The notes beneath the pieces were generated by a model, which was not told the origin of the DNA, did no database searches, and saw only the letters and a list, made by a program, of their open reading frames with translations. DNA of 64,000 nt from Corynebacterium zhongnanshanii (lineage in GTDB: Bacteria; Actinomycetota; Actinomycetes; Mycobacteriales; Mycobacteriaceae), in assembly GCF_014490575.1 (NCBI RefSeq), contig NZ_CP061033.1:1550001-1614000 (forward strand). Reading direction: 5' to 3'. Below, piece after piece: positions 11,157 to 20,346 of the stretch (its first letter is position 1; each line of letters starts with the position of its first letter). Both the position numbers and the translations under genes were made by a program.

Positions 11157-13130
11157 CTACTTCTTCTCAGAGTCGGAAGAGGGGTTCGGGTCGATGTCGT
11201 GAGTCTCGGCGTACTCGATGTACGCATCGGAGGCCTCCTGAGCATCGCGGGCTGCCTGCTGGGCTGCCTCCACGATGTGCTCAATATCGGAAACCTTCAC
11301 CACCTCGACCACTTCGTTGCCGTCGAAGACCTCGTGCTTGTTGGACGCGGCCTCGGCGGTGGCGGCGGCAACGGCTGCAGAGCCGTTGCCTTCGCCCGGC
11401 GCGGCCGATGGGCCGTGCTGCTTGCCCAGGCGCTTGCGGGTGTTCTGGCGGCGCTGCTCGTTGACGCGACGCTCCTTGGCCACGCGCAGGGCGAACTGGC
11501 GCTGCGCCTTCTGGTCCAGGTACAGCGGGTCGTCGGACAGGGCCTTCGGGATCGCGAACATCAGCGCGATGATGATCAGGGTGAACGGCGAGGCCGCCAC
11601 GATCGTGATGGTCTGCAGGTTGCTCAGGGAGTCATCACCACCGGTGGTGAGCAGCACCACGGCAATGAGGGCGGTCAGCGCTCCCCACAGCACGGACACC
11701 ACTGGGGATGCTACCTCGCGGCCATGCTGGGACATGGTGCCCATCACGGTGGAGGCGGAGTCCGCCGAGGTGATGAAGAAGGTTGCCAGCAGGATCATCG
11801 CAATGATGGAGCTGATCTGTCCCAGAGGCATGGTGTCCAGCAGGGAGAACAGCTGCTTGGTTGGGTCGCCGTCGCCCCAGATGGACTGGCCGATCTCCTC
11901 CAGGTGCATCGCGGATCCACCGAAGATGGAGAACCACACGATGGTCACCAAGGTGGGAACGGTCAGCACCACGATCACAAACTCACGGATGGTGCGTCCG
12001 CGGGAGATGCGGGCCAGGAACATGCCCACGAAGGGGGACCAGGAGGTCCACCATGCCCAGTAGAAGATCGTCCAGGAGGACAACCAGGAGGACGCGTCGT
12101 GGGAGGAGTTCGCGGTGCGGGAGGCGTTCACGAAGAAGTTCTGCAGGTAGGAGCCCAGGGTGGTGGGAACCAGGTTCAGGATCACCACGGTGGGGCCCAC
12201 GATCAACACGAACAGCGCCAGGATCGCGGCGGTGACCATGTTGAAGTTGGAGACGTACTGAATGCCCTTACCCACACCGGAGGCGGCGGAGGCCAGGAAG
12301 AACACAGACAGCACAACAATGATGCCCACCAGTGTCCAGATGCCGGGGTTGTGCAGGAGTCCCACGGAGTCCATACCGGACGCGATCTGGGTAGCGCCCA
12401 CACCAAGCGATGCGGCGGTACCGAACACCGTGGCGAAGATAGCCAGCACGTCGATGGCCTTACCGATGGCGCCGGTGGCGCGCTTCTCACCGATCAGGGG
12501 CGCGAAGGCGGCACTGAGCAGCTGCTTACGGCCCAGGCGGTAGGTGGTGTAGGCGATGGCCAGACCCACGATGGCGTACAGGGACCATGGGTGCAGACCC
12601 CAGTGGAACAAGGTGGTGGACAGTGCGGTGGACACGTCCTCGGTCTCGGATCCGGGCACTCCGTCGCGGTAGAAGGTCAGCGGCTCGGTCACACCGTAGA
12701 ACATCAGACCAATGCCCATACCGGCGGCGAACATCATAGCCACCCAGGACGGAGTGGAGAACTCAGGCGACTCGTTGTCCTTACCCAGGCGGATGTGGCC
12801 GAAGCGGCTAAAGGCAATGAACAGAATGAAGGCCACGAACAGGGAGCCCACCAGCACGAAGAGCCAACCCCAGTCAGAGACCAGGTAGTCCAGTGCCGCA
12901 CTGGAGAAGCTGGAGAAGCTGTCCTTGGAGAACAATGCCCACAGCAGAACGGCCAGGATGAGGCCTGCGGCGGGGATGGTCACGGACATGTTGATGCTGG
13001 CGTTTTCGTCCAGCTGTACCGTGTCATCCGTATCGACGTCCTGCCCCTGCGGATTCACATCCGGGGTGCCGGACTCCGTGTGATCGAGTTTTTTCGGGCT
13101 CGACGAACCCTTCTCTTGAGAAACAGTCAT
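11157..13130 (-). CDS. BCCT family osmoprotectant transporter (betaine/ectoine type)
   Basis: 657 aa, twelve hydrophobic segments between about residues 55 and 560. The glycine-rich TM3 motif [17 protein letters not shown] is the form found in Na+-coupled betaine/ectoine carriers. The family signature is [22 protein letters not shown] polar N-terminus and a roughly 120-residue C-terminal tail, basic then strongly acidic, resemble the osmosensing extensions of BetP/EctP/LcoP. Start ATG at 13130 is chosen because the longer frame lacks conserved sequence and GGAGG lies immediately upstream. The exact substrate cannot be read from sequence. Confidence 0.88.
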   Translation of the reverse strand: MTVSQEKGSSSPKKLDHTESGTPDVNPQGQDVDTDDTVQLDENASINMSVTIPAAGLILAVLLWALFSKDSFSSFSSAALDYLVSDWGWLFVLVGSLFVAFILFIAFSRFGHIRLGKDNESPEFSTPSWVAMMFAAGMGIGLMFYGVTEPLTFYRDGVPGSETEDVSTALSTTLFHWGLHPWSLYAIVGLAIAYTTYRLGRKQLLSAAFAPLIGEKRATGAIGKAIDVLAIFATVFGTAASLGVGATQIASGMDSVGLLHNPGIWTLVGIIVVLSVFFLASAASGVGKGIQYVSNFNMVTAAILALFVLIVGPTVVILNLVPTTLGSYLQNFFVNASRTANSSHDASSWLSSWTIFYWAWWTSWSPFVGMFLARISRGRTIREFVIVVLTVPTLVTIVWFSIFGGSAMHLEEIGQSIWGDGDPTKQLFSLLDTMPLGQISSIIAMILLATFFITSADSASTVMGTMSQHGREVASPVVSVLWGALTALIAVVLLTTGGDDSLSNLQTITIVAASPFTLIIIALMFAIPKALSDDPLYLDQKAQRQFALRVAKERRVNEQRRQNTRKRLGKQHGPSAAPGEGNGSAAVAAATAEAASNKHEVFDGNEVVEVVKVSDIEHIVEAAQQAARDAQEASDAYIEYAETHDIDPNPSSDSEKK

Positions 13131-13277
13131 TCCTCCAGGGTGCTGATTTTTCTGCAGCTTTTCAACGAAAGAGCACGTGAAAGCCCCTGACAACACGGTT
13201 GTGCGGTACCTGCCCAACACCCAAGTCCCAGCGTTTTCACAGGTTGGGTGGTTGTTCGCCTCCCTATCACCCCAAAA

Positions 13278-13296
13278 ACTGAGAAGTTACTGAGAA
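13278..13296 (-). promoter_or_regulatory. tandem 8-bp direct repeat upstream of the BCCT gene
   Basis: On the gene strand TTCTCAGT-AAC-TTCTCAGT, period 11 bp, about 150 nt upstream of the start codon. It suits a head-to-tail response-regulator dimer, possibly an osmotic regulator such as MtrA or the MprA type. The regulator is not identified. Confidence 0.4.
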
Positions 13297-13307
13297 TTTT
13301 GCTCGGG

Positions 13308-14195
13308 CTATTGCTTTAGCGCCACCACTGCGTCATACAGCGCCTTTTTACTCACCCCGTGGGCCGCAGCAACCTCTCCCGCCGCAGCCTTGAGCCGCTC
13401 CCCCGCAGCCACCCGACGCTGCACCTCGCTCACCAGGTCCTCCACGGCAACATCGCCCGACGCATCGGCGGCGGCGTCGATCACCACACAGATCTCACCC
13501 TTAACCCCGCCGGCGGCCCACTCGGCCAGCTCGCCCAGCGTGCCACGGCGCACCTCCTCGAAGGTCTTCGTCAGTTCACGGCACACCGCGGCCCGGCGCT
13601 GCTCCCCCAGCACCTGCGCGCCCGCCGCCAACGTATCGGCGATGCGATGCGGCGATTCGAAGAAGCACACCGCCCGCGGCTCCTGCGCGAAGCTTTCAAA
13701 GAACGTCCTGCGCTGCCCGTTCTTCCGGGGCGCGAAACCCAAAAACGTGAAGTGCCCCACGCCCAGGCCGGACAGGGCCAACGCGGTCGGCACCGCAGAC
13801 GGGCCCGGCAGGCAGGTCACGGCCACGCCGGCTTCGTGCGCGGCGACTACCACGGGAAAGCCGGGGTCGGACACGGCCGGCATCCCGGCATCGGTCACCA
13901 CCAGCACACGCTTGCCCAGCTGAGCCTGCTCCACCAGCCACCCGGCGCGCTCGGACTCATTGTGGTCGAAGTTGGACACCACCTGGCCCGTGATCTCCAC
14001 ACCCAGGGCGTCCGCCAAGCTCCGGGTCCGGCGGGTATCCTCCGCAGCGATGATGTCCGCGCTGCGCAGGGCATCTATCAGCCGGATCGACGCATCCAAC
14101 GGATCCCCCAGCGGCGTGGCGGCGATCATAATCCCGCCGGATTCCACGGGCCGCTTGGCGCGGGCACGATCCAACAGACCTTCGATTTCTCCCAT
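13308..14195 (-). CDS. rsmI: 16S rRNA (cytidine1402-2'-O)-methyltransferase
   Basis: About 295 aa tetrapyrrole-methylase-fold enzyme that methylates C1402 in the decoding centre. Visible motifs: AATPLGDPLDAS, AAEDTRRTRSL, VTDAGMPAVSDPG and PGPSAVPTAL. The last is the SAM-binding region and is diagnostic for RsmI. ATG at 14195 is favoured over an ATG at 14222; a start nearer the conserved core (GTG in PVESGG) is also possible. It is divergent from pmt, as in M. tuberculosis Rv1003/Rv1002c. Confidence 0.93.
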   Translation of the reverse strand: MGEIEGLLDRARAKRPVESGGIMIAATPLGDPLDASIRLIDALRSADIIAAEDTRRTRSLADALGVEITGQVVSNFDHNESERAGWLVEQAQLGKRVLVVTDAGMPAVSDPGFPVVVAAHEAGVAVTCLPGPSAVPTALALSGLGVGHFTFLGFAPRKNGQRRTFFESFAQEPRAVCFFESPHRIADTLAAGAQVLGEQRRAAVCRELTKTFEEVRRGTLGELAEWAAGGVKGEICVVIDAAADASGDVAVEDLVSEVQRRVAAGERLKAAAGEVAAAHGVSKKALYDAVVALKQ

Positions 14196-14204
14196 GGGTA
14201 CAGC

Positions 14205-14232
14205 TTGCCACACAATGGCCACCGGATATATT
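14205..14232 (+). promoter_or_regulatory. pmt promoter, leaderless
   Basis: TTGCCA at 14205-14210, a 16-nt spacer, then TATATT at 14227-14232. The expected transcription start falls on or next to the GTG at 14240, implying a leaderless mRNA. Confidence 0.6.
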
Positions 14233-14239
14233 GAAGAGC

Positions 14240-15742
14240 GTGCCCATCACGAAGATCGCCTCGCTCGCCACGCGCCAGCCTCACAACCCCCGCACCTGGC
14301 GGCTCACGCTGCTGACCCTGGCGATCTTCGGGTTCCTCACCCGGCTCATCGGCCTGAACCACCCCACCGATAGCCACACCCCCATCTTCGACGAGAAGCA
14401 CTACGTCCCCCAGGCCTGGCAGATCGCTCGCAGCTGGACCAATCCCTTCCTGCCTGGCATGGAGGATAACCCCGGGTTCGGCCTGGTGGTGCATCCGCCG
14501 CTGGCCAAGCAGATCATGGCCGTGTTCATGCACATCTTCGGCTATAACCCGTGGGGTTGGCGCGTCGCCAGCGCGCTGGCTGGTGTGGCGGTGATTCTGC
14601 TCATCGCGGGTATTGCCCGGCGCCTGTCCGGCAGTCACCTGGTGGGTCTGCTGGCGGGTGTGTTTGCCCTGTGCGATGGCATTTTGTTCGTCACCGCACG
14701 CAGCGGCATGCTGGATCACCTGCAGACTCTCGCCGTGATGGCGGCCGCCTACTTCGCCGTCCGCGACGCCCACCAGACCACCGCCCGCTTCCGCCGCGTG
14801 CACGCCGAGGGGCGCGTGCACGATCACCCGTTCGGCCCGCGGATGGGCTTTCGCTGGTGGCGTTTTGGCGTGGCCGTGGCACTGGGGTGCGCCCTGTCTA
14901 TCAAGTGGTCTGGGCTGTACTACATGGCCTTTTTCGGCGTGACCGTGGTGATCGTCGATTATCTCCGACGCCGCCGGTTCGGCGTATCCAAGCCACTGGT
15001 GGGCACCGCGGTGCTCGATGTGCCCCCTCACTTCTGTGCGGCCGTCATCTATCCCGTGGTGATCTATGTGCTGTCCTGGCGCTCCTGGTTTGCCTCCGAA
15101 TCCGGGGTGTTCCGCCACGCGGTGGAGTCCGGCCGCTATGAGAGGACAGATGGGTGGGCATGGAGTTTCCTGCCGGACACGGTGCAGAACTTCATCTACT
15201 ACCACGTCTCTGTCCTGAAGTTTCACAGTGAGCTGACCAACTCCAACGGCCACCACCACTCCTGGGAGTCCAAGCCGTGGTCCTGGCTGGCCACCACACG
15301 GTCGCTCATGTACTACAACCCGGATAGTTCCCAGGGCAAGCACACCGTGGTGCTGCTGGTCGGCACGCCCGCGATCTGGTGGCTGTGTGTGCCAGCGATC
15401 CTGTGGGCCCTGTGGTGCCTGGTTATTCGCAGGCAGCCCATGTGGCTTGTTCCCGTCATCGGTTTTGCCGCCGGTTTTCTTCCGTGGCTACCGCAAATGG
15501 ACCGGCAAATGTACCTGTTTTATGCCACGAATCTTGCGCCATTTGTGGTGATGACCTTGGCGATGATCATGGGTCAGGTGTGGAATTCTCCGCGCTTAAG
15601 TCTGCGCTGGCGCCAGATCATTGTGATTGGATATTCCACCGTGGTGGTGTGGAACTTCCTGTTCTTCCTTCCGATTTATGCGGCCCTGCCGCTGAGTGAC
15701 CTGGAATATGAGCTTCGGCTGTGGCTCCCCAGCTGGAGTTAG
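14240..15742 (+). CDS. pmt: polyprenyl-phosphate-mannose:protein mannosyltransferase
   Basis: About 500 aa integral membrane GT39 enzyme that O-mannosylates secreted proteins during Sec export. The first loop contains IFDEKHYVPQAW with the catalytic Asp-Glu pair of the family. Further hallmarks are HPPLAKQ, a multi-membrane core, the second-loop segments LKFHSELT and HHHSWESKPW, and the C-terminal PWLPQMDRQMYLFY. GTG at 14240 fits the leaderless promoter; TTG at 14231 overlaps the -10 box. Putative targets in this window are the secreted Rpf2, the M23 peptidase and the SxxK lipoprotein (inference). Confidence 0.93.
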   Translation: MPITKIASLATRQPHNPRTWRLTLLTLAIFGFLTRLIGLNHPTDSHTPIFDEKHYVPQAWQIARSWTNPFLPGMEDNPGFGLVVHPPLAKQIMAVFMHIFGYNPWGWRVASALAGVAVILLIAGIARRLSGSHLVGLLAGVFALCDGILFVTARSGMLDHLQTLAVMAAAYFAVRDAHQTTARFRRVHAEGRVHDHPFGPRMGFRWWRFGVAVALGCALSIKWSGLYYMAFFGVTVVIVDYLRRRRFGVSKPLVGTAVLDVPPHFCAAVIYPVVIYVLSWRSWFASESGVFRHAVESGRYERTDGWAWSFLPDTVQNFIYYHVSVLKFHSELTNSNGHHHSWESKPWSWLATTRSLMYYNPDSSQGKHTVVLLVGTPAIWWLCVPAILWALWCLVIRRQPMWLVPVIGFAAGFLPWLPQMDRQMYLFYATNLAPFVVMTLAMIMGQVWNSPRLSLRWRQIIVIGYSTVVVWNFLFFLPIYAALPLSDLEYELRLWLPSWS

Positions 15743-15749
15743 AGCAGAA

Positions 15750-16469
15750 TTAACGCCCCGTGATGTCACTATTGGAGAAACTCAGCGGCTGAGCTGTGGC
15801 TGTTTTCCAGGATTGGCTGAGCGGCGTGAACAGGTGATGCCGGCCCAGCCAGCACACCACCAGAGCCACCACCGCGGCGAGGTTGAGGGCCAGTCCCCAC
15901 AGTGGGTTGGCGCCACTATCCTCCGGTGCTAATCCGAACACCAAGTTCCTGGTAGCAAAGCCGGCACCAAAGGCCCACAGGGCAAGATAGATCGGGAGCA
16001 TCGAGCTGGCCATCGCAGGCCGCACACCCGCGCACAGCAGCCCCACGGCAAGAGCGAAGCGGTACGTGGCGGCGTCGAACACATAACGGGCAAACTCCGG
16101 ATTCTCCACAACAGGCCCGGCTACCTGGCCAAACAGCAGCGTCCCGGCCCAGCCGATGTTCACCACGGCCAGCAGCACCAGAACGATGCGGGCGATGAGC
16201 AAGGGGTACTGCCGGCTGCGGAAGGATCCGGTGGGAACGGCGTGGGTGGCCAAGAGTTGATCGGCCAAGGCTTCGCCCGACTGCTGGGGCTCGTCCTGCT
16301 GGCCCGCCACACCGATGTATAGGTCACGTCCCAGCGCCGTCACCGTGGCGTACCAGGACTGGCACTCGCGACAGGCGTCCAGGTGAGCGTCCACCACATC
16401 ATCCGGCGCTGAGGTCGGCTCGCCATCCAGGCGTGCCGAAAGAGCCGCACGGACATCCTGACAATCCAT
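15750..16469 (-). CDS. zf-HC2 (anti-sigma-like) membrane protein
   Basis: 239 aa. The first 45 residues contain a Cys at position 3 and H-x3-C-x2-C (HLDACREC), the zinc-binding anti-sigma fold (zf-HC2). Four or so hydrophobic segments follow (about residues 90-220), compatible with a membrane sensor. No sigma-factor gene is adjacent, so if it is an anti-sigma factor its partner lies elsewhere. It converges with pmt (7 nt between stops). Confidence 0.65.
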   Translation of the reverse strand: MDCQDVRAALSARLDGEPTSAPDDVVDAHLDACRECQSWYATVTALGRDLYIGVAGQQDEPQQSGEALADQLLATHAVPTGSFRSRQYPLLIARIVLVLLAVVNIGWAGTLLFGQVAGPVVENPEFARYVFDAATYRFALAVGLLCAGVRPAMASSMLPIYLALWAFGAGFATRNLVFGLAPEDSGANPLWGLALNLAAVVALVVCWLGRHHLFTPLSQSWKTATAQPLSFSNSDITGR

Positions 16470-16495
16470 TATTCACCGCCGAAAAATATAGAGCT

Positions 16496-16915
16496 TTAAG
16501 AAAAGCGCGAGAGCGCCTTATCCAGGCTCGCACGGCCCGGACCGAACACCACCAGAATAAGGCAGGTGACAATAATCAACAGCACAAACTCAAAACCACC
16601 ATGGTCCACAAATAGACCGTGGCTGATGTGCACAATGTACATCACTGCTGCGAAATAAAAGACAGCCACCAGCGCCACGGCGGTTGTGAGCAGCCCCACC
16701 ACCAGCATGGCGCCGGCCAGCATTTCAAAAATGGAGCCACCCCACGCGCTGAGGCGGGGCTGCACCACACCCATCTGTTGGAATTGAGCGATGGTGCCGT
16801 TGGGGCCCTCCATGCCCTGGAGGAAAATCTTCTGCCAACCGTGGCCAATCAGAATGAGGCCAAGGACCAGGCGCAGCACGAGCAGTGCAGCGTCGCGGAC
16901 TGCTGGGTGATTCAT
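16496..16915 (-). CDS. DoxX family membrane protein
   Basis: 139 aa with four transmembrane helices. The N-terminal pattern ALLVLRLVLGLILIGHGWQKIF and the LAGAMLVVGLLT segment are typical of DoxX. DoxX proteins occur in redox or thiol-stress membrane complexes in mycobacteria. No partner is encoded beside it, so the role here is not defined. Confidence 0.82.
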   Translation of the reverse strand: MNHPAVRDAALLVLRLVLGLILIGHGWQKIFLQGMEGPNGTIAQFQQMGVVQPRLSAWGGSIFEMLAGAMLVVGLLTTAVALVAVFYFAAVMYIVHISHGLFVDHGGFEFVLLIIVTCLILVVFGPGRASLDKALSRFS

Positions 16916-16957
16916 GAGGGTATCTTAACGGGATTCACACGCGGGCCGCACGTGGGG

Positions 16958-18253
16958 TTACATCGCACGGACGGAGTGATCGTAGTAGGTGTTGTCGCGA
17001 TCGTCGTTGTCGTAGAAGTAGCCGCCGTCGATGTAGCTCAGGTGCTGGAACTCTGGGTCCATATCGTCGGCCTCGACAATGATCGCGCCTGGGCGGCGCA
17101 GGCGATCCGGGATACCCAGCTCCTCGTCCTCGGCGTTGCGCACGCCCAGGCGTGCACGGCGCATGCGAGTCAGGCGGCGCTGGCGCAGGCGAGCCTCCTC
17201 CACGGCAGTGCGGCGCAGGGCCACCAGGTAGAACACCGTGAAGCCCAGCACAGCCGCGAACAGCAGCCAGGTGACGTGTCCCACGGTGACACCCAGGATG
17301 CCGGTGAGGACCGTCAGTACAGCCAAGCCCATGAGCACCTGAGCACGGCGCTTCTGGCGCTGCTTCACCAGGCGCTGCGACGCCACGGGATCGTACACCC
17401 CGCGTCCCTTGCGGGAGTTTGCATAGGCGATGTCCTCGTCCGTGATCTCATCGGAGTCATCCACCACGATCGCCTGGGCCTGGGTCAGGTAGTCCGCGTG
17501 CTCATCGGCCACGCGTGGCTCCTCCAGGTCATCGGCAGTGTCCACGGCCGTGTTCACATCGCCGCCACGGAGGTAGGCCTCCGGCAGGACGATGCGGTCG
17601 TCGGAGTCGTCGAGTGCCTCTGCATTGTCCTCAGCATCGTTGTCATCTGCGGCGCTGTCGTCGACGAGAACCTCGGCGTCGGTCTCATCCTCGGTATCGG
17701 CAGCATCCGCAGCATCAGCCTCGGCATCGGAATCAGAGTCGGCGTTGTGCTCAGTGTCCAGCTCAGCATCCACAACGTCCGGCTCGGCAGACTCGGCCTG
17801 CTCCGTGTCCACGATCTCTCCGTCGACGATCTCAGGCTCCACAACGTCCGCGTCCAGAACCTCGGACTCCGCTGGCTCGGACTCCGCCTTCCTCTCAGCG
17901 CGGGACGCACCCCAACGCGCAGCGATCTGCGCAAAGCGGCCCGCCGGACGTGCCGAGGTATCCTCGTCATCGAAGACGATGTACTCCGGCTCCGCGTCCA
18001 CCAGCTCCAGATCCTCATCGTCGGAGGCCTTGTACAGGCTCTCGGACGGCTTCAGCTTCCGCAGCGTGGGCATCCGGCGGCCCGACTGCGCAGACTCACC
18101 CTCCTGCTCATCCTTCTGGGCACCCCCCGAAAGAATCACGCGCGTTTCATTCAGCGCCTGTGCTGTACGGCGCACAGGACGCTGGTTACGCAGCAGCAAC
18201 GGGGCCAGCAGCACCAGCCAGACAACAGCAATAAGCAGAAGAGAGCCAGACAT
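16958..18253 (-). CDS. glpR: divisome membrane protein SepX/GlpR (Glp receptor)
   Basis: 431 aa from the ATG at 18253. One N-terminal membrane helix (SGSLLLIAVVWLVLLAPLLL) is followed by the basic NQRPVRR segment and a long, very acidic Asp/Glu/Ala-rich linker (about residues 100-260). Two more hydrophobic helices (about 325-365) precede a basic tail and an Asp/Tyr-rich C-terminus. This architecture and the order galU-glp-rimJ-glpR match the corynebacterial Glp/GlpR pair, in which GlpR is the membrane receptor of the gephyrin-like FtsZ-binding Glp (established in C. glutamicum). Function here rests on synteny. Confidence 0.78.
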   Translation of the reverse strand: MSGSLLLIAVVWLVLLAPLLLRNQRPVRRTAQALNETRVILSGGAQKDEQEGESAQSGRRMPTLRKLKPSESLYKASDDEDLELVDAEPEYIVFDDEDTSARPAGRFAQIAARWGASRAERKAESEPAESEVLDADVVEPEIVDGEIVDTEQAESAEPDVVDAELDTEHNADSDSDAEADAADAADTEDETDAEVLVDDSAADDNDAEDNAEALDDSDDRIVLPEAYLRGGDVNTAVDTADDLEEPRVADEHADYLTQAQAIVVDDSDEITDEDIAYANSRKGRGVYDPVASQRLVKQRQKRRAQVLMGLAVLTVLTGILGVTVGHVTWLLFAAVLGFTVFYLVALRRTAVEEARLRQRRLTRMRRARLGVRNAEDEELGIPDRLRRPGAIIVEADDMDPEFQHLSYIDGGYFYDNDDRDNTYYDHSVRAM

Positions 18254-18367
18254 GATTTCTACGGTATCGAGTCCATCTTTCTCACGCTGCCTGCCACGCC
18301 GAACCCCGGCCAATTGCGCTGTGCGATTACGTCATGGCGCTGTGCTATTGCGCCATGGCGGCAACCT

Positions 18368-19051
18368 TTAGCCCATACCCGGCCGCAATCTCCCCGTATT
18401 AATCAATCGATGAACCACACCGCCCGGCGTGCTTTCCTCCACCGTCTGCGCCACCAACAGGTGATCCTGCCAGTGGCCATCAATGTGAAGATTGCGCTGC
18501 AGGCGGCCCTCCACCCGAAAACCCGTGTTGCGCAGCACAGCAATGCTGGCGGAATTATTCTCCAGGACGGTGGCTTCCACCCGGTGCAGTTTCAGCATCT
18601 TCATCGCGAAATCCGTGCCCAGCGCGGTGGCCGCCGTGGCAATTCCTCGGCCGGAATATTCCTTCGCCACCCAATAGCCAATCCAACAATTGGACAGACT
18701 TCCGCGTTGAATTGTGCCGAGCGTTAATTGCCCCACAAACTGCCCGTCGGCCTCAATCACCAACGGAAAAACACTGCCGTGACGCCGCGCATCTTGAAGA
18801 TACAGATAGGTATCCCGCCACCGCCCCGGCGTATGCGCCTCCTGCCAGGTCCCCTCCACGGTGGGCTCCACGGGCCGCAGCTGCTTTTCGTTACTCAGCC
18901 GCAGCTCACGCCAGCGCTGCCCATCGCCGCGCCGCAGGTCACGCAGGCGCACCAGCGCCGGATCCTGGCCCGTCGTGCGGACATACGGGGTGGACACCCG
19001 TTGCCGCCTGCCGCTCAGCTCGGCGACAATGTCACCCAACCAGTGGACCAT
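18368..19051 (-). CDS. rimJ: GNAT family N-acetyltransferase (RimJ type)
   Basis: 227 aa. The acetyl-CoA pyrophosphate loop is YSGRGIATAA (about residues 134-143). RimJ/RimL-type features WIGYWV, LHRVEATVLENNSASIAVL and GFRVEGRLQRNLHIDGHWQDH are all present. It lies between glp (5 nt upstream) and glpR in the conserved division-gene block. Whether it acetylates a ribosomal protein or another N-terminus is unknown. Confidence 0.85.
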   Translation of the reverse strand: MVHWLGDIVAELSGRRQRVSTPYVRTTGQDPALVRLRDLRRGDGQRWRELRLSNEKQLRPVEPTVEGTWQEAHTPGRWRDTYLYLQDARRHGSVFPLVIEADGQFVGQLTLGTIQRGSLSNCWIGYWVAKEYSGRGIATAATALGTDFAMKMLKLHRVEATVLENNSASIAVLRNTGFRVEGRLQRNLHIDGHWQDHLLVAQTVEESTPGGVVHRLINTGRLRPGMG

Positions 19052-19056
19052 CGCTT

Positions 19057-20340
19057 CTAGCTCTGATTACTCAAAAACATCACATCGACGACGTGCCCTG
19101 GGGGAATCGGGCCGGCGTCGGACGGCACAACGATCAGGCAATTTGCCTGGCCATGACTGCCCAGCAGGTGCGTCGGCTCGCCCGGATGTACCGCGCCCAG
19201 CGGGTCCACCAGGAACTCCATCGTGTCCCGATCGCGCATCAACTGGCCCCGAATAAATCCCCGACGCCCAGGCGCCGATTCAATCGGAGCAATCGTCCGA
19301 GCCTGAACCACCCGTCGGGTCGCTTGCCTCTGGCCGCGAATCAGCTGGATCAACGGCCGGACCAGCACCTCGAACACCACCAGCGCCGCCGAGGGGTTGG
19401 ACGGCAGCAGGAACGTGGGCACCGCGTCCGGGCCCAGCCGGCCGAAGCCCAACACGGACCCAGGGTGCATCGCGATGCGGGAGACGTCCATCTCACCCAG
19501 CTCGCCCACGACCTCCCGCAGGCGGTCGCTCGCGGCGCCACCCACGCCACCGGCGATGACCACAACCTCCGAGCGCATGAGCTGTCCCTCGATGAGGTCC
19601 TTCAGCTTCCGCGGCTCGCCGTTGATCACGCCAATGCGGTTGACCTCGGCGCCCGCCTCACGGCCCGCCGCTGCCAGCGAATAGGAGTTGATGTCATAAA
19701 CATGACCCAGGCCCGCGTCACGGTCGATGTCCACCAGCTCCTGGCCGAAGGACATCACAGACATGCGCGGCTTGGGGTAGACCAGTACCTTGGAGCGGCC
19801 GGCAGCGGCCAACAGACCCACCTGAGCAGCGCCAATGACGGTTCCCTGCTCCACCACCACATCGCCGGGCTGCACATCGGAGCCCTCGCGGTGGACGAAC
19901 TCGCCACTATTCACCGGGTGTAGCGGGCGGATCCACCGCCGATTGGACTCGGCCCAATCCAGCGGCAGCACCGCATCAGCCAAGTTCGGGAGCGGGGCAC
20001 CCGTTTCCACCCGCACAGCCTGACGCGGCTGCAGGCGCACCGGCCGCTGAGAGCCCGCGGAGATATCACCCACCACAGGGAACTCCTCCACCGCGCGGGG
20101 CGGCTGGCCCTCCTCCTCAGCCTGAATCCCCTGCTGAAGCCCCTGGAGGAAGTTGCGCACATCCACCGCGCGCACAGCAAAACCGTCAATGGCAGCCTGG
20201 TTGAAGCTGGGCAGGCTCTGCGTGCCCTCCACGCGCTCCGCACACCGCAGACCCAGCGCATCAGAAATGGCAATGCGCACCGGCTCCGGGGTGCTCGCCG
20301 CAGCAGTGATAATTGCTAACTGCTCTTCAACAGTCCGCAT
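19057..20340 (-). CDS. glp: gephyrin-like MoeA-family protein (Glp)
   Basis: 427 aa MoeA/gephyrin fold: an N-terminal MoeA segment with QAAIDGFAVRA, PRQAVRVETGAPLPN and REGSDVQPGD, then the MoCF-binding domain containing VVIAGGVGGAASD, and a C-terminal beta-barrel. Sequence alone would suggest molybdopterin molybdotransferase. The position between galU and rimJ-glpR instead matches corynebacterial Glp, which binds FtsZ and coordinates division with polar growth. In the MoCF loop GGVGG replaces the usual GG(T/V)S, a hint that catalysis may be reduced. Both assignments remain possible. Confidence 0.8.
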   Translation of the reverse strand: MRTVEEQLAIITAAASTPEPVRIAISDALGLRCAERVEGTQSLPSFNQAAIDGFAVRAVDVRNFLQGLQQGIQAEEEGQPPRAVEEFPVVGDISAGSQRPVRLQPRQAVRVETGAPLPNLADAVLPLDWAESNRRWIRPLHPVNSGEFVHREGSDVQPGDVVVEQGTVIGAAQVGLLAAAGRSKVLVYPKPRMSVMSFGQELVDIDRDAGLGHVYDINSYSLAAAGREAGAEVNRIGVINGEPRKLKDLIEGQLMRSEVVVIAGGVGGAASDRLREVVGELGEMDVSRIAMHPGSVLGFGRLGPDAVPTFLLPSNPSAALVVFEVLVRPLIQLIRGQRQATRRVVQARTIAPIESAPGRRGFIRGQLMRDRDTMEFLVDPLGAVHPGEPTHLLGSHGQANCLIVVPSDAGPIPPGHVVDVMFLSNQS

Positions 20341-20346
20341 AAAGCT

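Noticed and set aside
11199..13190. Long plus-strand open frame (663 codons) opposite the BCCT transporter
   Set aside because: Gly/His/Gln-rich translation without family character; the opposite strand encodes a complete BCCT transporter. A GC-rich codon shadow.
16619..18727. Plus-strand open frame of about 700 codons across DoxX, glpR and part of rimJ
   Set aside because: It spans three well supported minus-strand genes and has no recognisable domain.
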